From Nocardia terrae (GTDB taxonomy: Bacteria; Actinomycetota; Actinomycetes; Mycobacteriales; Mycobacteriaceae), in NCBI RefSeq assembly GCF_009760405.1, contig NZ_WRPP01000001.1:1364001-1428000 (forward strand): DNA of 64,000 nt, in the 5' to 3' direction. The notes beneath the pieces were generated by a model. That model was not told the DNA's origin. It did no database searches and saw only the letters and a list, made by a program, of their open reading frames with translations. The translations under genes were made by a program, and so were the position numbers. Positions within the stretch are counted from its first letter, which is position 1; each line of letters begins with the position of its first letter. Below are positions 23,168 through 32,379 of this stretch, in pieces.

Positions 23168-24328
23168 ATGAGGACGAAAAGCGCGCTCCCGCCGAAGAAG
23201 TCCGGACGCCGACGGGCCTGCGTCGCCGCTGCCCTGGCGTTGTCCGGCCTGCTCACCATTACCGCCTGCGGATCCAATTCCAGCTCCGGCGGCGGCAACT
23301 CCTCCTCGAACGCGCCAACGGGCAGTGGGGCCAATGGCACGGTCGGGGTCATCCTCCCCGAAACGGCCAGCTCGGCCCGCTGGGAGTCCTTCGACAAGCC
23401 GCTGCTGCAGAAGGCGTTGGGCGACGCGGGTTTCGCCGCCGACGTGCAGAACGCGCAGGGCGATAACCAGAAGTTCACCACCCTCGCCGACGGCATGATC
23501 GCCAAGGGCGTGAAGGTGCTGATCATCGCCTCGATCAACAGCGAGGTCGGTGGCGCGGTGGCCGCCAAGGCGCAGAAGGCCGGTATTCCGACCATCGACT
23601 ACGACCGCCTCAACCTGGGCGGATCCTCCGACTACTACGTGTCCTTCGACAATGTGAAGGTCGGCGCACTGCAGGGCCAGGGCCTGGCCACCGCGTTGAA
23701 GGACAAGCCGGGCGCACAGGTCATCGAGATCGAGGGCGCGCCGACCGACAACAACGCCACCCTGTTCCATGACGGCCAGGAGACGGTGCTCAAGCCGCTC
23801 TACGACTCGGGCGCGCTGAAACTGGTGCGCAGCCAGGCCATCGACGACTGGAACAACCAGAAGGGCGGCACCACCTTCGAGCAGATCCTCACCGGCAACG
23901 GCGGCAAGGTCGACGGTGTGGTCGCGGCCAATGACGGCCTCGCCGGTGCGGTGATCACGGTGCTGAAGAAGAACGGCCTCAACGGCAAGGTGCCGGTGAC
24001 CGGTCAGGACGCCACCGTCGACGGCCTCAAGTCGATTCTGCGCGGCGACCAGTACATGACGGTCTTCAAGCCCATCAAGGAAGAGGCCGATGCCGCCGCG
24101 AAGCTCGCCGTGGCGCTGGCCAAGGGCGACAAGGCGTCCGCGGATGCGCTGGCGGTGGGTGTGAGCAAGGACCCGAAGGGCAAGCGGGACGTGAAATCCG
24201 TCCTGCTGCAGCCGCAATTGATCACCAAGACCGAGGTCAAGCAGGTCATCGATGCCGGTTTCGTGAAGGCGGCCGATGTCTGCTCCGGTGACGTGAAGCA
24301 GGCCTGCACCGATCTGGGCATTTCCTGA
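23168..24328 (+). CDS. Sugar ABC transporter substrate-binding lipoprotein (XylF-like)
   Basis: A 386-residue periplasmic-binding-protein-fold lipoprotein. The signal peptide ends in lipobox LTITACGS, then a Ser/Gly linker. The opening VGVILPETASSARWESFDKP, the inner IKVLIIASINSEVGG-like segment and GVVAANDGLAGAVI are characteristic of the xylose-type type-1 binding proteins. The mature domain binds a monosaccharide outside the membrane and feeds it to the ATPase and permease that follow at 24 and 17 nt. Regulation by the ROK protein at the end of the cluster is likely. The exact sugar cannot be read. Confidence 0.93.
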   Translation: MRTKSALPPKKSGRRRACVAAALALSGLLTITACGSNSSSGGGNSSSNAPTGSGANGTVGVILPETASSARWESFDKPLLQKALGDAGFAADVQNAQGDNQKFTTLADGMIAKGVKVLIIASINSEVGGAVAAKAQKAGIPTIDYDRLNLGGSSDYYVSFDNVKVGALQGQGLATALKDKPGAQVIEIEGAPTDNNATLFHDGQETVLKPLYDSGALKLVRSQAIDDWNNQKGGTTFEQILTGNGGKVDGVVAANDGLAGAVITVLKKNGLNGKVPVTGQDATVDGLKSILRGDQYMTVFKPIKEEADAAAKLAVALAKGDKASADALAVGVSKDPKGKRDVKSVLLQPQLITKTEVKQVIDAGFVKAADVCSGDVKQACTDLGIS

Positions 24329-24351
24329 GATAGATCCCGAGGGAAGAGAAC

Positions 24352-25125
24352 ATGAGTGAGCCGCTGCTCCAAATAACCGGGCTGAACAAGAGTTTCGGGC
24401 CGGTGCACGTGCTGCACGACGTGGACCTCACCGTGCCGGCGGGAGAGGTCACCGCACTCGTCGGAGACAATGGCGCGGGCAAATCCACGCTGGTGAAATG
24501 TGTTGCCGGAATCCACGCCGCCGACTCCGGCGAGGTGCGTTTCCGGGGTGAACCCGTCCACCTGCATGGCGCCAAGGACGCGGCGGCGCTCGGCATCGAG
24601 GTCGTCTATCAGGACCTGGCCCTGTGCGACAACCTCGACATCGTGGCCAATATGTTCCTCGGCCGGGAGCGCGGCAAGCCGTGGCTGCTGGACGAGGCGA
24701 GCATGGAGGAGGCGGCGCGGCGCACCCTGGCCTCGTTGGGGGTGCGCACCGTGAAGTCGGTGCGCACCCCGGTCGCAGCCCTCTCCGGCGGGCAGCGCCA
24801 GACCGTGGCGATCGCGAAAGCTGTGCTCTGGAACAGCAATCTGGTGATGCTGGACGAGCCGACCGCGGCGCTCGGCGTGGCGCAGACCCGGCAGGTGCTG
24901 GATCTGGTGCGCCGGCTGGCCGAGCAGGGGCTGGGGGTGGTGCTGATCAGCCACAACCTGGCCGACGTGTTCGAGGTCGCGGACCGGATCGCGGTGCTGT
25001 ACCTGGGCCGGATGGCCGCGCAGGTGCGGACCGCCGATGTCACCACCGGCCAGGTGGTGGAGTTGATCACCGCCGGCCGCTCGGGCGATCTGGGCCTGGC
25101 CCGGCCCGAGGCCGTGGCGTTGTGA
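24352..25125 (+). CDS. Sugar ABC transporter ATP-binding protein
   Basis: A 257-residue single ABC domain. Walker A is VGDNGAGKSTLVK, the Q loop is VVYQDLALCDNLDIV, the signature is LSGGQRQ, Walker B is LVMLDEPTAALG and the switch His is in LISHNLADV. Xylose- and ribose-type ATPases often have two fused ABC domains (about 500 residues); this short form is the single-domain actinobacterial type, expected to act as a homodimer. It sits between the binding protein and the permease in one transcription unit. Confidence 0.95.
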   Translation: MSEPLLQITGLNKSFGPVHVLHDVDLTVPAGEVTALVGDNGAGKSTLVKCVAGIHAADSGEVRFRGEPVHLHGAKDAAALGIEVVYQDLALCDNLDIVANMFLGRERGKPWLLDEASMEEAARRTLASLGVRTVKSVRTPVAALSGGQRQTVAIAKAVLWNSNLVMLDEPTAALGVAQTRQVLDLVRRLAEQGLGVVLISHNLADVFEVADRIAVLYLGRMAAQVRTADVTTGQVVELITAGRSGDLGLARPEAVAL

Positions 25126-25141
25126 GAAGAGTTGTGGCGCT

Positions 25142-26590
25142 GTGAGCAAGGAATCCACTGACATGACCAATGTTTCGGAATCGACGGCCGCCGAATCGGG
25201 CACCGCCGTCACCGACTTCGGGATCGACACCACGACGCTGTCGACCCGAGAAGCCCTGCGCGACTACGCCGCCCGCCTACGCGGCGGCGAGATCGGTTCG
25301 CTACCCGCGATTCTCGGCCTGATCGCGCTGGTGGTGCTGTTCTCGCTGATGTCGGACGTGTTCTTCTCGCTCAACAACATCGCCAATCTGCTGGCGCAGG
25401 GCGCGGGCCAGACCATCATCGCCATCGGAATCGTGTTCGTGCTGTTGATCGGTGAGATCGATCTGTCGGCGGGCACGGCCTCCGGTGTCGCGGCCGCGGT
25501 GCTGGCCATGCACTACGTGGACAACGGGAACCTGTTGAACGGCATGGGGTCCACGGTGTTCTTCATCTTCATCGCGCTGCTGGTCTTGGCGGCGGTCCTC
25601 GCGGGACTGATGCGGATCTGGCCGGGTGTGGCGTTCTCGCTGGTCGGGATTCTGCTGACGGTGCTGGGGCTGCAGGCGAATCCGTGGATCGAGATGTTGT
25701 TCGCGGTCTGCGTGGGCGCGGCCATCGGTTCCATCACCGGGTTCCTGATCGCCAAGATCGGCATGCCGTCGTTCGTGGTGACGCTGGCCTTGTTCCTGGC
25801 CTGGCAGGGCGTGATCCTGCAGCTCATCGGCGAGGGCGGGGTGCTGGGCATCAGTTCCTCGAAGGTGCTCAACGAGGTGGCCAACGGGAATCTGTCCACG
25901 GTCGGAAGCTGGCTGCTGTGTGTGGTGGCGGCGGGCGGCTATGCCGGAGTCACGCTCGGCGGGCATTTCCTGCGCCGCAGGCGCGGGCTGGTCACCTCGC
26001 CCACCCCGCTGGTGGTCGCGAAGGTGTCGGCGCTGGTGGTGTTCGCGATCGTGGTGACCGCGCTGCTCACCGTCAACCGCTCGCCCAGCAAGCTGATCGT
26101 GATCTCCGGTGTGCCGTATGTGGTTCCGATCGTGCTGGTGCTGCTGGTGGCGGGCACCTACGTGCTGACCCGCACCACCTACGGCCGTCACATCTACGCG
26201 GTCGGCGGCAACGCGGAGGCCGCGCGACGCGCGGGCATCAACGTGACCCAGTTGCGGGCAAGCGTTTTCGTCATCAGCTCCTCGTGCGCCGCGGTCGGCG
26301 CGATCGTCTACTCCTCCAAGGTCGGTTCGGTCGATCCGCAGGCGGGCGGGCTCAACACCCTGCTGTTCGCGGTCGGCGCGGCGGTCATCGGCGGCACTTC
26401 GCTGTTCGGCGGCCGGGGCCGGGTGGCCGACGCCGTGATCGGTGGAGCGGTGCTGGCCGTGGTGTCCAATGGCCTTGGGCTGCTGCAGCAACCGGCCGCG
26501 GTGGTGTCCATCGTGACCGGCCTGGTGCTGCTGCTGGCCGCGACCGTGGACGCGCTGTCGCGACGTCGCGTGGCGGTCACGGGCCGGTAA
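25142..26590 (+). CDS. Sugar ABC transporter permease (XylH-like)
   Basis: A 482-residue membrane protein of the BPD_transp_2 family, longer than RbsC-type permeases (about 320), as is usual for XylH. A soluble N-terminus of about 45 residues precedes 10-12 helices. IGIVFVLLIGEIDLSAGTAS is the conserved helix with the EIDLS motif. ITGFLIAKIGMPSFVVTLAL and YAVGGNAEAARRAGINVTQL are further landmarks, the last being the ATPase-contacting loop. GTG 25142 is used; ATG 25163 is equally possible. It follows the ATPase by 17 nt. Confidence 0.93.
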   Translation: MSKESTDMTNVSESTAAESGTAVTDFGIDTTTLSTREALRDYAARLRGGEIGSLPAILGLIALVVLFSLMSDVFFSLNNIANLLAQGAGQTIIAIGIVFVLLIGEIDLSAGTASGVAAAVLAMHYVDNGNLLNGMGSTVFFIFIALLVLAAVLAGLMRIWPGVAFSLVGILLTVLGLQANPWIEMLFAVCVGAAIGSITGFLIAKIGMPSFVVTLALFLAWQGVILQLIGEGGVLGISSSKVLNEVANGNLSTVGSWLLCVVAAGGYAGVTLGGHFLRRRRGLVTSPTPLVVAKVSALVVFAIVVTALLTVNRSPSKLIVISGVPYVVPIVLVLLVAGTYVLTRTTYGRHIYAVGGNAEAARRAGINVTQLRASVFVISSSCAAVGAIVYSSKVGSVDPQAGGLNTLLFAVGAAVIGGTSLFGGRGRVADAVIGGAVLAVVSNGLGLLQQPAAVVSIVTGLVLLLAATVDALSRRRVAVTGR

Positions 26591-26679
26591 GGCGAGGTGA
26601 TCGCCCGGCCCGGTGATCGAAAGAGCTCGGGCCGTGGCGATTGCGGACGAAGGAGGCGCGCAATGGTAGAAACCGGTCC

Positions 26680-27831
26680 ATGACCGTCGCCCGACCGGAC
26701 GAGGTGCGCCGGTTCAACCGGTCCAGCCTCCTGCGGCTGCTGCACACCGGAGGCCCCGCCACCCGGGCGGTGCTGGCGACCGCGCTGGGGCTCAACCGAT
26801 CCACCATCAAGATGCTCGTCGACGGCCTGACCGAGGACGGCGTGGTGGAGGAGAAGGTGCCGCGCCTGGCGCGCGGGGCCGGTCGGCCGTCGCTGCTGGT
26901 GCTGCCGCAACCGCAGGCGGCGGTGGTGCTGGCGGTGGATGTGCAGGTCGAGCACGCGGGTATCGCGCTGGTGGGTTTCGGTGGGCAGATCCTGGGGCGC
27001 AACAGCTGGAATCTGCGTGGGCGGCAACGGGAACCGGACGAGGTGATCACCCACGTCGCGGAGTCGGCGGCCGTGCTGGCGGCGGATCTGGATCTGAGTC
27101 CGGTGGCGGCGGGCGTGTGCGTGCCCGGGGTGGTGCGGCGGGCCGATGGGCTGGTGCACACCGCGGCGAATCTGTGCTGGGGTGAGGTGGCGCTGGGGCA
27201 GCGGCTGCGCACGGTGCTGAATCTTCCGGTCGTGGTCGGCAATGACGCCGAATTCGGTGCGCTCGCAGAGCATGTCCGCGGTGCGGGGCGGGGGTCCTCC
27301 GACGCGGTGTTCGTCTCCGCCGATGTCGGAGTCGGCGGCGGGATCATCGCCCAGGGCGCGCTGTTACGCGGCTCGGCGGGCTATCTCGGCGAGATCGGCC
27401 ACATGACCGTGAACCCCGGCGGCCGAATGTGCCACTGCGGCAACGAGGGCTGCTGGGAGACCGAGGTCGGCGAGGCCGCCCTGTGCCGGGCCCTCGGCAT
27501 GCCCGAGCACGGCCCCCGTGGCGCGATCGTCGCCGAACTGCGTGAGCTGCACGGTGATTGGGAGACTCAGCTGCGCGAATACCTCGACTGGCTGACCCTG
27601 GGCCTGGTCAATGTCGTCAATATTCTCGGCCCCGAACTGGTCGTGCTCGGCGACCTGTTCACGTCCCTGCCCGACGGCGCCATCGACCACGTCGCCGAGC
27701 AGGTGCGCCGCCGCAGCATGGTCAGTCGCGCCCTCGGCGGCGTGCGCATCGAAAAATCGAGGCTGGGAGCGGATTTGAAGCTGCTGGGGGCGGCCGAGGC
27801 GGCGTTCGAGGGCGTGCTCACCATGCTGTGA
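26680..27831 (+). CDS. ROK-family transcriptional regulator
   Basis: A 383-residue repressor. The winged helix-turn-helix lies at residues about 10-65 (RAVLATALGLNRSTIKMLVD). The ROK domain follows with ADVGVGGGIIAQGALLRGSA and the zinc motif GGRMCHCGNEGCWETE (Cys-x-Cys-x4-Cys). ROK repressors sense a sugar or its phosphate and release operators. The likely target is its own sugar importer, through the palindrome at 23089-23123. ATG 26680 starts the homology. It follows the permease by 89 nt in the same direction and precedes a deacetylase by 14 nt. Confidence 0.93.
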   Translation: MTVARPDEVRRFNRSSLLRLLHTGGPATRAVLATALGLNRSTIKMLVDGLTEDGVVEEKVPRLARGAGRPSLLVLPQPQAAVVLAVDVQVEHAGIALVGFGGQILGRNSWNLRGRQREPDEVITHVAESAAVLAADLDLSPVAAGVCVPGVVRRADGLVHTAANLCWGEVALGQRLRTVLNLPVVVGNDAEFGALAEHVRGAGRGSSDAVFVSADVGVGGGIIAQGALLRGSAGYLGEIGHMTVNPGGRMCHCGNEGCWETEVGEAALCRALGMPEHGPRGAIVAELRELHGDWETQLREYLDWLTLGLVNVVNILGPELVVLGDLFTSLPDGAIDHVAEQVRRRSMVSRALGGVRIEKSRLGADLKLLGAAEAAFEGVLTML

Positions 27832-27845
27832 GGTTGAATGACCTC

Positions 27846-28559
27846 ATGGAGCAGCTCCCCGAGGACTGGCAGCGCGGCATCGTCATCGTCGCGCATCCCG
27901 ATGACATCGAATACGGTGCGGCGGCCGCCGTCGCGCGCTGGACGCGGCAGGGCAAGGACATTCGCTACGTGCTGGTCAGCAGCGGTGAGGCCGGGATCGC
28001 GGGGCTGTCGCCCGCCGAGGCGGGGCCGCTGCGGCAGGACGAGGAACGCGCCTCGGCCAAGATCGTCGGCGTCACCGAGGTGGAATTCCTCGGCCACCCG
28101 GACGGGCGCATCGAGGAATCCCTGGCCCTGCGCCGCGACCTGGCCGCCGCGATCCGCCGCCACCGCCCGGAAATGGTGGTGCTGTTCAACTTCGGCGACA
28201 CCTGGGCCCGCGGTTACGCCAACTCCGCCGACCATCGCGCCGTCGGCCGCGCCGCCCTCGACGCCGTCTCCGACGCGGGCAACGAGTGGATCCACCCCGA
28301 GCTGGCCGACCTGCCCGCCTGGTCGGCCCGCTGGGCCGCGGTCTGTGGCGGCGCCGAAGGCAGCCACGCCCTCGACGTCACCGACACCTTCGACGTGGCG
28401 ATCGAGTCCCTCACCGCCCACCGCCGCTACCTCGAGGCTCTCAGCTCGGACCCCGTCGAAGCGCAGGCGCGTGCCGTCCTCGAGATGACCACCGGCCCCA
28501 AGGAAGGTTTCGACGCCGCCCACGCGGTCGCCTTCGAGCTCTACTACTTCGCCGGTTGA
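27846..28559 (+). CDS. PIG-L family deacetylase
   Basis: A 237-residue LmbE/PIG-L enzyme. The zinc motif is VIVAHPDDIEYGAAAAVARW (HPDD). VEFLGHPDGRI is the second conserved segment, and the third zinc ligand is expected in NSADHRAVGRAAL (xxDHxxxG). Family members remove N-acetyl groups from amino sugars such as GlcNAc-inositol (MshB) or from mycothiol conjugates (Mca). Position at the end of a sugar ABC/ROK run suggests the imported sugar may be N-acetylated and deacetylated inside; that is inference. The ATG follows the ROK stop by 14 nt. Confidence 0.92.
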   Translation: MEQLPEDWQRGIVIVAHPDDIEYGAAAAVARWTRQGKDIRYVLVSSGEAGIAGLSPAEAGPLRQDEERASAKIVGVTEVEFLGHPDGRIEESLALRRDLAAAIRRHRPEMVVLFNFGDTWARGYANSADHRAVGRAALDAVSDAGNEWIHPELADLPAWSARWAAVCGGAEGSHALDVTDTFDVAIESLTAHRRYLEALSSDPVEAQARAVLEMTTGPKEGFDAAHAVAFELYYFAG

Positions 28560-28838
28560 CCTACCGCCCATCGGAGGTCGTCGAGCCGCGGCCTACCGGT
28601 GGACCGCTGCGTTCTGACGTCCCGGCATGTTCGCGGCCCGGATCCGTATCGGCTGTGGTCCATCGAGGTTCGCCCGATACCGGGCGGAAAGCGCGCTGGA
28701 AGCACTGCGTCGACCGCGAAGGGTGCGCCGACACGGCAGGCGCGCCGACGGTCTCGGCGGCGGGCACCGCCGCCTACTTCGACGATGTCAAGGTCGGTAG
28801 GTGCCGAGAGCGTCGGCGGGGTGTGGCAGTCTGTCGGC

Positions 28839-29987
28839 GTGCGAGTAGCGGTGGTGGCCGGGCCTGATCCCGGGCATGCGTTTCCGGCGATTGCGTTGTG
28901 CGAGCGATTGCTGGCGGCCGGGGATGAACCGGTGCTGTTCACCAGTCCGCGCTGGTTCGACGCGGCGCGGGAGGCCGGGATCGGGGTGCGGCGGCTCAAG
29001 GGGCTCGCGCCCCGCGCACAGGATGACGATGACGACGCCGGGTCGAAGATTCATGAACGGGCCGCACACATTTCGACGGAGATCCTGCCCGATCTGAGTG
29101 CGATGCTGCCCGAACTGGTGGTGTCGGACGTGCTGACCGCCGGGGGCGGCATGGCCGCCGAGCGGTTGAAGCTGCCGTGGGTGGAGCTGTCGCCGCATCC
29201 GCTCTACCTGCCGTCGAAGGGGTTGCCGCCCATCGGAAGTGGGCTCGCGGCGGGGGAGGGCGTGCGCGGGCGCGCGCGGGATTCGGTGCTGCGCGGACTG
29301 ACCTCGCGGGCCATTCGGCGCGGCGAGCTGCAACGCGAGCAGGCGCGGATGAGCGTCGGGCTGCCGCCGCAGGATCCGGGACCGACCGCTCGGCTCGTCG
29401 CGACCCTGCCCGCCCTCGAGGTCCCGCGACCGGACTGGCCGGACAACGCGCACCTGGTCGGCCCGCTGCTCTGGGAACCCACCGACCACATTCTGGAGCT
29501 GCCGCCCGGTGACGAACCCCTGGTGATGGTCGCCCCCTCGACCGCTCAGACCGGCACCGCGGGCCTGGCCGACATGGCGCTCGAGGCGCTGGAGGGCGCG
29601 GGCGTCCGCGTCGCCGTCTCCCTGCTCGACACCCCGCCCGCCGACCTGCCCGCCTGGGCCACAGCCGGTTTGGGCCGCCAGGACGAACTGCTGCGCCACA
29701 CCTCGGTGGTCATCGGCGGCGGCGGCCACGGCCTGCTCGCCAAGACCCTGCTCGCGGGCGTGCCCATCGTCACCGTTCCCGGCGGCGGCGACCAGTGGGA
29801 ACTGGCCAATCGCGCCGCCCGCCAAGGCAGTTCGATCCTGGTCCGCCCGGCCACCCCCGAAGCCCTCCGGGACGCGGTGAAACGCATCCTCGACGACCCC
29901 TCCTACACCGAGGCCGCCCGCTCCGCCGCCACCGGCATCGGGGTGGTCTCCGACCCCGTCGAGATCTGCCACGCCGCCGCCAGCTGA
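28839..29987 (+). CDS. UGT/MGT-like glycosyltransferase (GT1)
   Basis: A 382-residue GT-B enzyme. The N-terminal domain opens RVAVVAGPDPGHAFPAIALC with the acceptor-side His. The C-terminal donor domain carries VVIGGGGHGLLAKTLLAGVP and VPGGGDQWELANRAARQGSS, the GT1 donor-sugar motif (HG...D/EQ). It would transfer a UDP-activated sugar to a lipid or small molecule. In actinobacteria a gene of this type often precedes DUF3046 and recA. GTG 28839 starts the homology, with CAGTCT ending 6 nt upstream. The gap of 279 nt before it shows no other gene. Confidence 0.9.
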   Translation: MRVAVVAGPDPGHAFPAIALCERLLAAGDEPVLFTSPRWFDAAREAGIGVRRLKGLAPRAQDDDDDAGSKIHERAAHISTEILPDLSAMLPELVVSDVLTAGGGMAAERLKLPWVELSPHPLYLPSKGLPPIGSGLAAGEGVRGRARDSVLRGLTSRAIRRGELQREQARMSVGLPPQDPGPTARLVATLPALEVPRPDWPDNAHLVGPLLWEPTDHILELPPGDEPLVMVAPSTAQTGTAGLADMALEALEGAGVRVAVSLLDTPPADLPAWATAGLGRQDELLRHTSVVIGGGGHGLLAKTLLAGVPIVTVPGGGDQWELANRAARQGSSILVRPATPEALRDAVKRILDDPSYTEAARSAATGIGVVSDPVEICHAAAS

Positions 29988-30021
29988 GGGGCGCGGTGCG
30001 GGGCGGGGTAGGCTCGCGGCC

Positions 30022-30213
30022 GTGCGGTTGACGGAGTTCCAGGAGCTGTTGCATACCGAGTTCGGGACGGCGCGCGGAGACGTGCTGTTGAAGGATCATG
30101 TGCTGCCGTCCATGGGGCGGACCGGCGCGCAGGCCATCGAGGCCGGGGTGGATCCCCGGGACGTCTGGCGCGCGCTGTGCGCGGAATTCGATGTGCCCAA
30201 GGCGCGTTGGTGA
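30022..30213 (+). CDS. DUF3046 family protein
   Basis: A 63-residue protein matching DUF3046 over its full length (RLTEFQELLHTEFGTARGDV, then LPSMGRTGAQAIEAGVDPRD). The gene is nearly always just upstream of recA in actinobacteria (Rv2738c). Its role is unknown; small size and genome position suggest a link to recA regulation or repair, unproven. The GTG has TAGGCT ending 7 nt before it, so it is probably leaderless. Here 5.4 kb of other genes lie between it and recA. Confidence 0.92.
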   Translation: MRLTEFQELLHTEFGTARGDVLLKDHVLPSMGRTGAQAIEAGVDPRDVWRALCAEFDVPKARW

Positions 30214-30230
30214 GCTAGCTCGTCGGTGGG

Positions 30231-30794
30231 CTAATCGGACCGGGTCTTCTTCGCGTAGTGGCGGGTCGCTTTGGCGCGGTTGCCGCAGGCGGCCATCGAA
30301 TGCCAGCGGCGGGTGCCGTTCTTCGAGGTGTCCAGGAAGAAGAGGATGCAGTCGGGGTGGGCGCATTGTTTGATGCGGTCGGGGGTGCTCGCCAGCAGGT
30401 GGAGCAGGTTGTCGGCGGCCAGCCAGCCGGGGAGCTGGGCGGGGTCGCTCACCTCGGGTAGGGAGGCCGGGCCGTCGAGGGTGAGGGTGCGGCGGATGCG
30501 GCCCTGGGCCAGTACGGCATTGAGCTCGTCGGCGGTATCGCCCTCGACGGCGTGCAGGATCGCGTCCCGGGCGGTCGCCAGGGCGCGGCGGGTCGGCTCG
30601 TCGGCGGGGAGATCGAGGCCGTTGTCGGCCAGCCAGCGCCGGACGCCGGCCACATCGGCGAGCAGGTCCTGGCGGCCCTGTGCTGTCATCCAGCGGGTAT
30701 TGAGCAGGTCCAGGGCGAGCGGTTCACCGAGGTGGGGGCGTGGATCGGGCACGCCTGAGGGTAACCGTCGCGCCGCTGGCATCGGGTCCACCAC
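30231..30794 (-). CDS. CGNR zinc-finger (ABATE-domain) regulator
   Basis: A 187-residue protein. The N-terminal stress-induced ABATE domain opens GEPLALDLLNTRWM. The C-terminal CGNR zinc finger has Cys in IKQCAHPDCILFFLD and the name-giving motif in WHSMAACGNRAKATRHYAKK. Such proteins are DNA-binding regulators of adjacent genes. It is divergent from a VOC-PNPOx-DUF1348 run, with two matching TAACC-N18-GGTT elements between, so it probably controls that unit and itself. Confidence 0.93.
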   Translation of the reverse strand: MVDPMPAARRLPSGVPDPRPHLGEPLALDLLNTRWMTAQGRQDLLADVAGVRRWLADNGLDLPADEPTRRALATARDAILHAVEGDTADELNAVLAQGRIRRTLTLDGPASLPEVSDPAQLPGWLAADNLLHLLASTPDRIKQCAHPDCILFFLDTSKNGTRRWHSMAACGNRAKATRHYAKKTRSD

Positions 30795-30801
30795 TCCTTT
30801 C

Positions 30802-30886
30802 TAACCTGCTAAATCAACTATAAGGGTTGACGGTGGGTGCTCCGCATCGCTAACTTCTAACCAGTCAAGCAAAATATGACGGTTAG
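30802..30886. promoter_or_regulatory. Paired operator-like elements TAACC-N18-GGTT
   Basis: Copy 1 spans 30802-30830 and copy 2 spans 30858-30886. Each is TAACC, exactly 18 nt, then GGTT. The copies are 56 nt apart and have similar A/T-rich spacers (AACTATAAG against AAAATATGAC). They lie in the divergent promoter region of the CGNR regulator and the VOC gene. Confidence 0.65.
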
Positions 30887-30906
30887 ATCATCCGAAGGGG
30901 TTCACC

Positions 30907-31359
30907 ATGACCGCACCTGTTCTCGCCACCGGGCACATCGGCCTCAATGTCACCGACCTCGACCGGTCGGTCGCCTTCTACCGGCGGGCCCTCGGCTTCG
31001 AACAGCTCGGTGCGGGCGGCGACGGCGCGCAGCGCTTCGCCTTCCTCGGACGGGACGGCAAGCTGCAGGTCACCCTGTGGCAGCAGAGCGACGGCGAGTT
31101 CTCGGCGAAAACGCCGGGCCTGCACCACCTCTCGTTCCAGGTGGACGGCATCGACCAGGTGCGGGAGGTGGAATCGGTACTGAAGGAGCTGGAGGTCGCC
31201 TTCGCCCACGACGGTGTCGTCGCCCACGGCGAGGGCGCGGCCTCGGGCGGCATCTTCTTCATCGACCCCGACGGCATCCGGCTCGAGGTGTACGCGCCAC
31301 GCGGCGCCGAGGACGCGCCCGCGCCGAGCGGCTCCGCGCCCACCTGCGGATTCTTCTGA
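30907..31359 (+). CDS. VOC-family (glyoxalase/bleomycin-resistance-like) protein
   Basis: A 150-residue protein with two beta-alpha-beta-beta-beta modules. ATGHIGLNVTDLDRSVAFYR provides the first metal His, GLHHLSFQVDGIDQVREVES the second, and FIDPDGIRLEVYAPRGA the Glu ligand. The C-terminus is an extra 20-residue tail ending TCGFF. Substrates of VOC proteins vary (glyoxalase, dioxygenase, antibiotic binding). It is first in a run with a PNPOx-like and a DUF1348 protein under the CGNR regulator. An AAGGGG site precedes the ATG. Confidence 0.92.
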   Translation: MTAPVLATGHIGLNVTDLDRSVAFYRRALGFEQLGAGGDGAQRFAFLGRDGKLQVTLWQQSDGEFSAKTPGLHHLSFQVDGIDQVREVESVLKELEVAFAHDGVVAHGEGAASGGIFFIDPDGIRLEVYAPRGAEDAPAPSGSAPTCGFF

Positions 31360-31432
31360 GCCGGAATATCAGCGCGAACAGCGGAATTCGCAGGAGAGGG
31401 CCGCTTCGACGGGCGGCCCGATGGGAGCTCAT

Positions 31433-32353
31433 ATGAACGCGGTATCGGAAAGCCGCTCGGCGGCGGGCGGTGTCGCCTATCACCCGGGCGAGCTGGCGGT
31501 GCAGCGGCGGATGGGGCAGGACCACATCGCGCAGCGCGTCGGCCGGATGATCCGGGCCGATATTCCGGGCGCGGCGGCGGAATTCCTGGCCGAGCAGCCC
31601 ATGATCGTGGTGGCTGCCGCCGATGACGCCGGGCGGATCTGGGCCAGCCAGCTGGTCGGCCCGCCCGGATTCGTGCACGCCTCGGGTGCGCGGGCCATCG
31701 AGGTGGAGGCGGTGCCGGTGGCCGGGGACCCGCTCGCCGAATCACTGCGCGGCACCCGGCATGTCGGCATGATCGCGCTGCAGCCCCAGCTGCGGCGCAG
31801 GATGCGGGTCAACGGGGTGATCGCGCCCGCCGCCCACGGGCTGCACATCGAGACCGAGCAGGTGTATTCGAACTGCCCGAAATACATCTCGCGGCGCGGG
31901 GTCGAGGAGTGGGTCACCGATGAGACACCGGTCGTCCGCCGGGCCTCCGAGCTGAATGCCGCTCAGCAACAGCTCATTTCCGGCGCCGACGCCTTCTTCG
32001 TCGCCTCCGCCGATGCCGACGGCAATGCCGACGCCTCCCATCGTGGCGGCAATCCCGGCTTCCTGCAGGTCCTTTCCCCGACCGAGCTGCGCTGGCCCGA
32101 CTACCGCGGCAACTCCATGTTCATGACGCTCGGCAATATCGCGGCCGACCCGCACTGCGGGCTGCTGATCCCGGACTGGCGGACCGGCGTCACCCTGCAA
32201 CTCACCGGCACCGCCGAAATAACCTGGGACGAAACCACGTTCACGGCCGGGTCCCAATGCTCCATCGACTTCACCCTCACCGAAGTCGTCGAGATCTCGG
32301 GTGCGACTCCGCTGCGCTGGAGCGAACCCGAACTCTTCCCCGCCAACCCCTGA
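31433..32353 (+). CDS. Pyridoxamine 5'-phosphate oxidase-family flavoprotein
   Basis: A 306-residue protein, larger than the usual 150-residue PNPOx fold. The split-barrel core appears twice in outline. [20 protein letters not shown] starts the first half. In the second half, [20 protein letters not shown] and [20 protein letters not shown] are the FMN-binding segments. [11 protein letters not shown] is a further conserved motif. Members are redox flavoproteins with unknown substrates. ATG 31433 with GGAG 7 nt upstream is favoured. It stands between the VOC and DUF1348 genes. Confidence 0.9.
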   Translation: MNAVSESRSAAGGVAYHPGELAVQRRMGQDHIAQRVGRMIRADIPGAAAEFLAEQPMIVVAAADDAGRIWASQLVGPPGFVHASGARAIEVEAVPVAGDPLAESLRGTRHVGMIALQPQLRRRMRVNGVIAPAAHGLHIETEQVYSNCPKYISRRGVEEWVTDETPVVRRASELNAAQQQLISGADAFFVASADADGNADASHRGGNPGFLQVLSPTELRWPDYRGNSMFMTLGNIAADPHCGLLIPDWRTGVTLQLTGTAEITWDETTFTAGSQCSIDFTLTEVVEISGATPLRWSEPELFPANP

Positions 32354-32379
32354 AATCCCCGTCCCCGAAAGGTTCACAC

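Noticed and set aside
21842..24217. 791-residue minus-strand frame opposite the reductase and lipoprotein
   Set aside because: Shadow; no domain, antisense to two clearly recognised genes.
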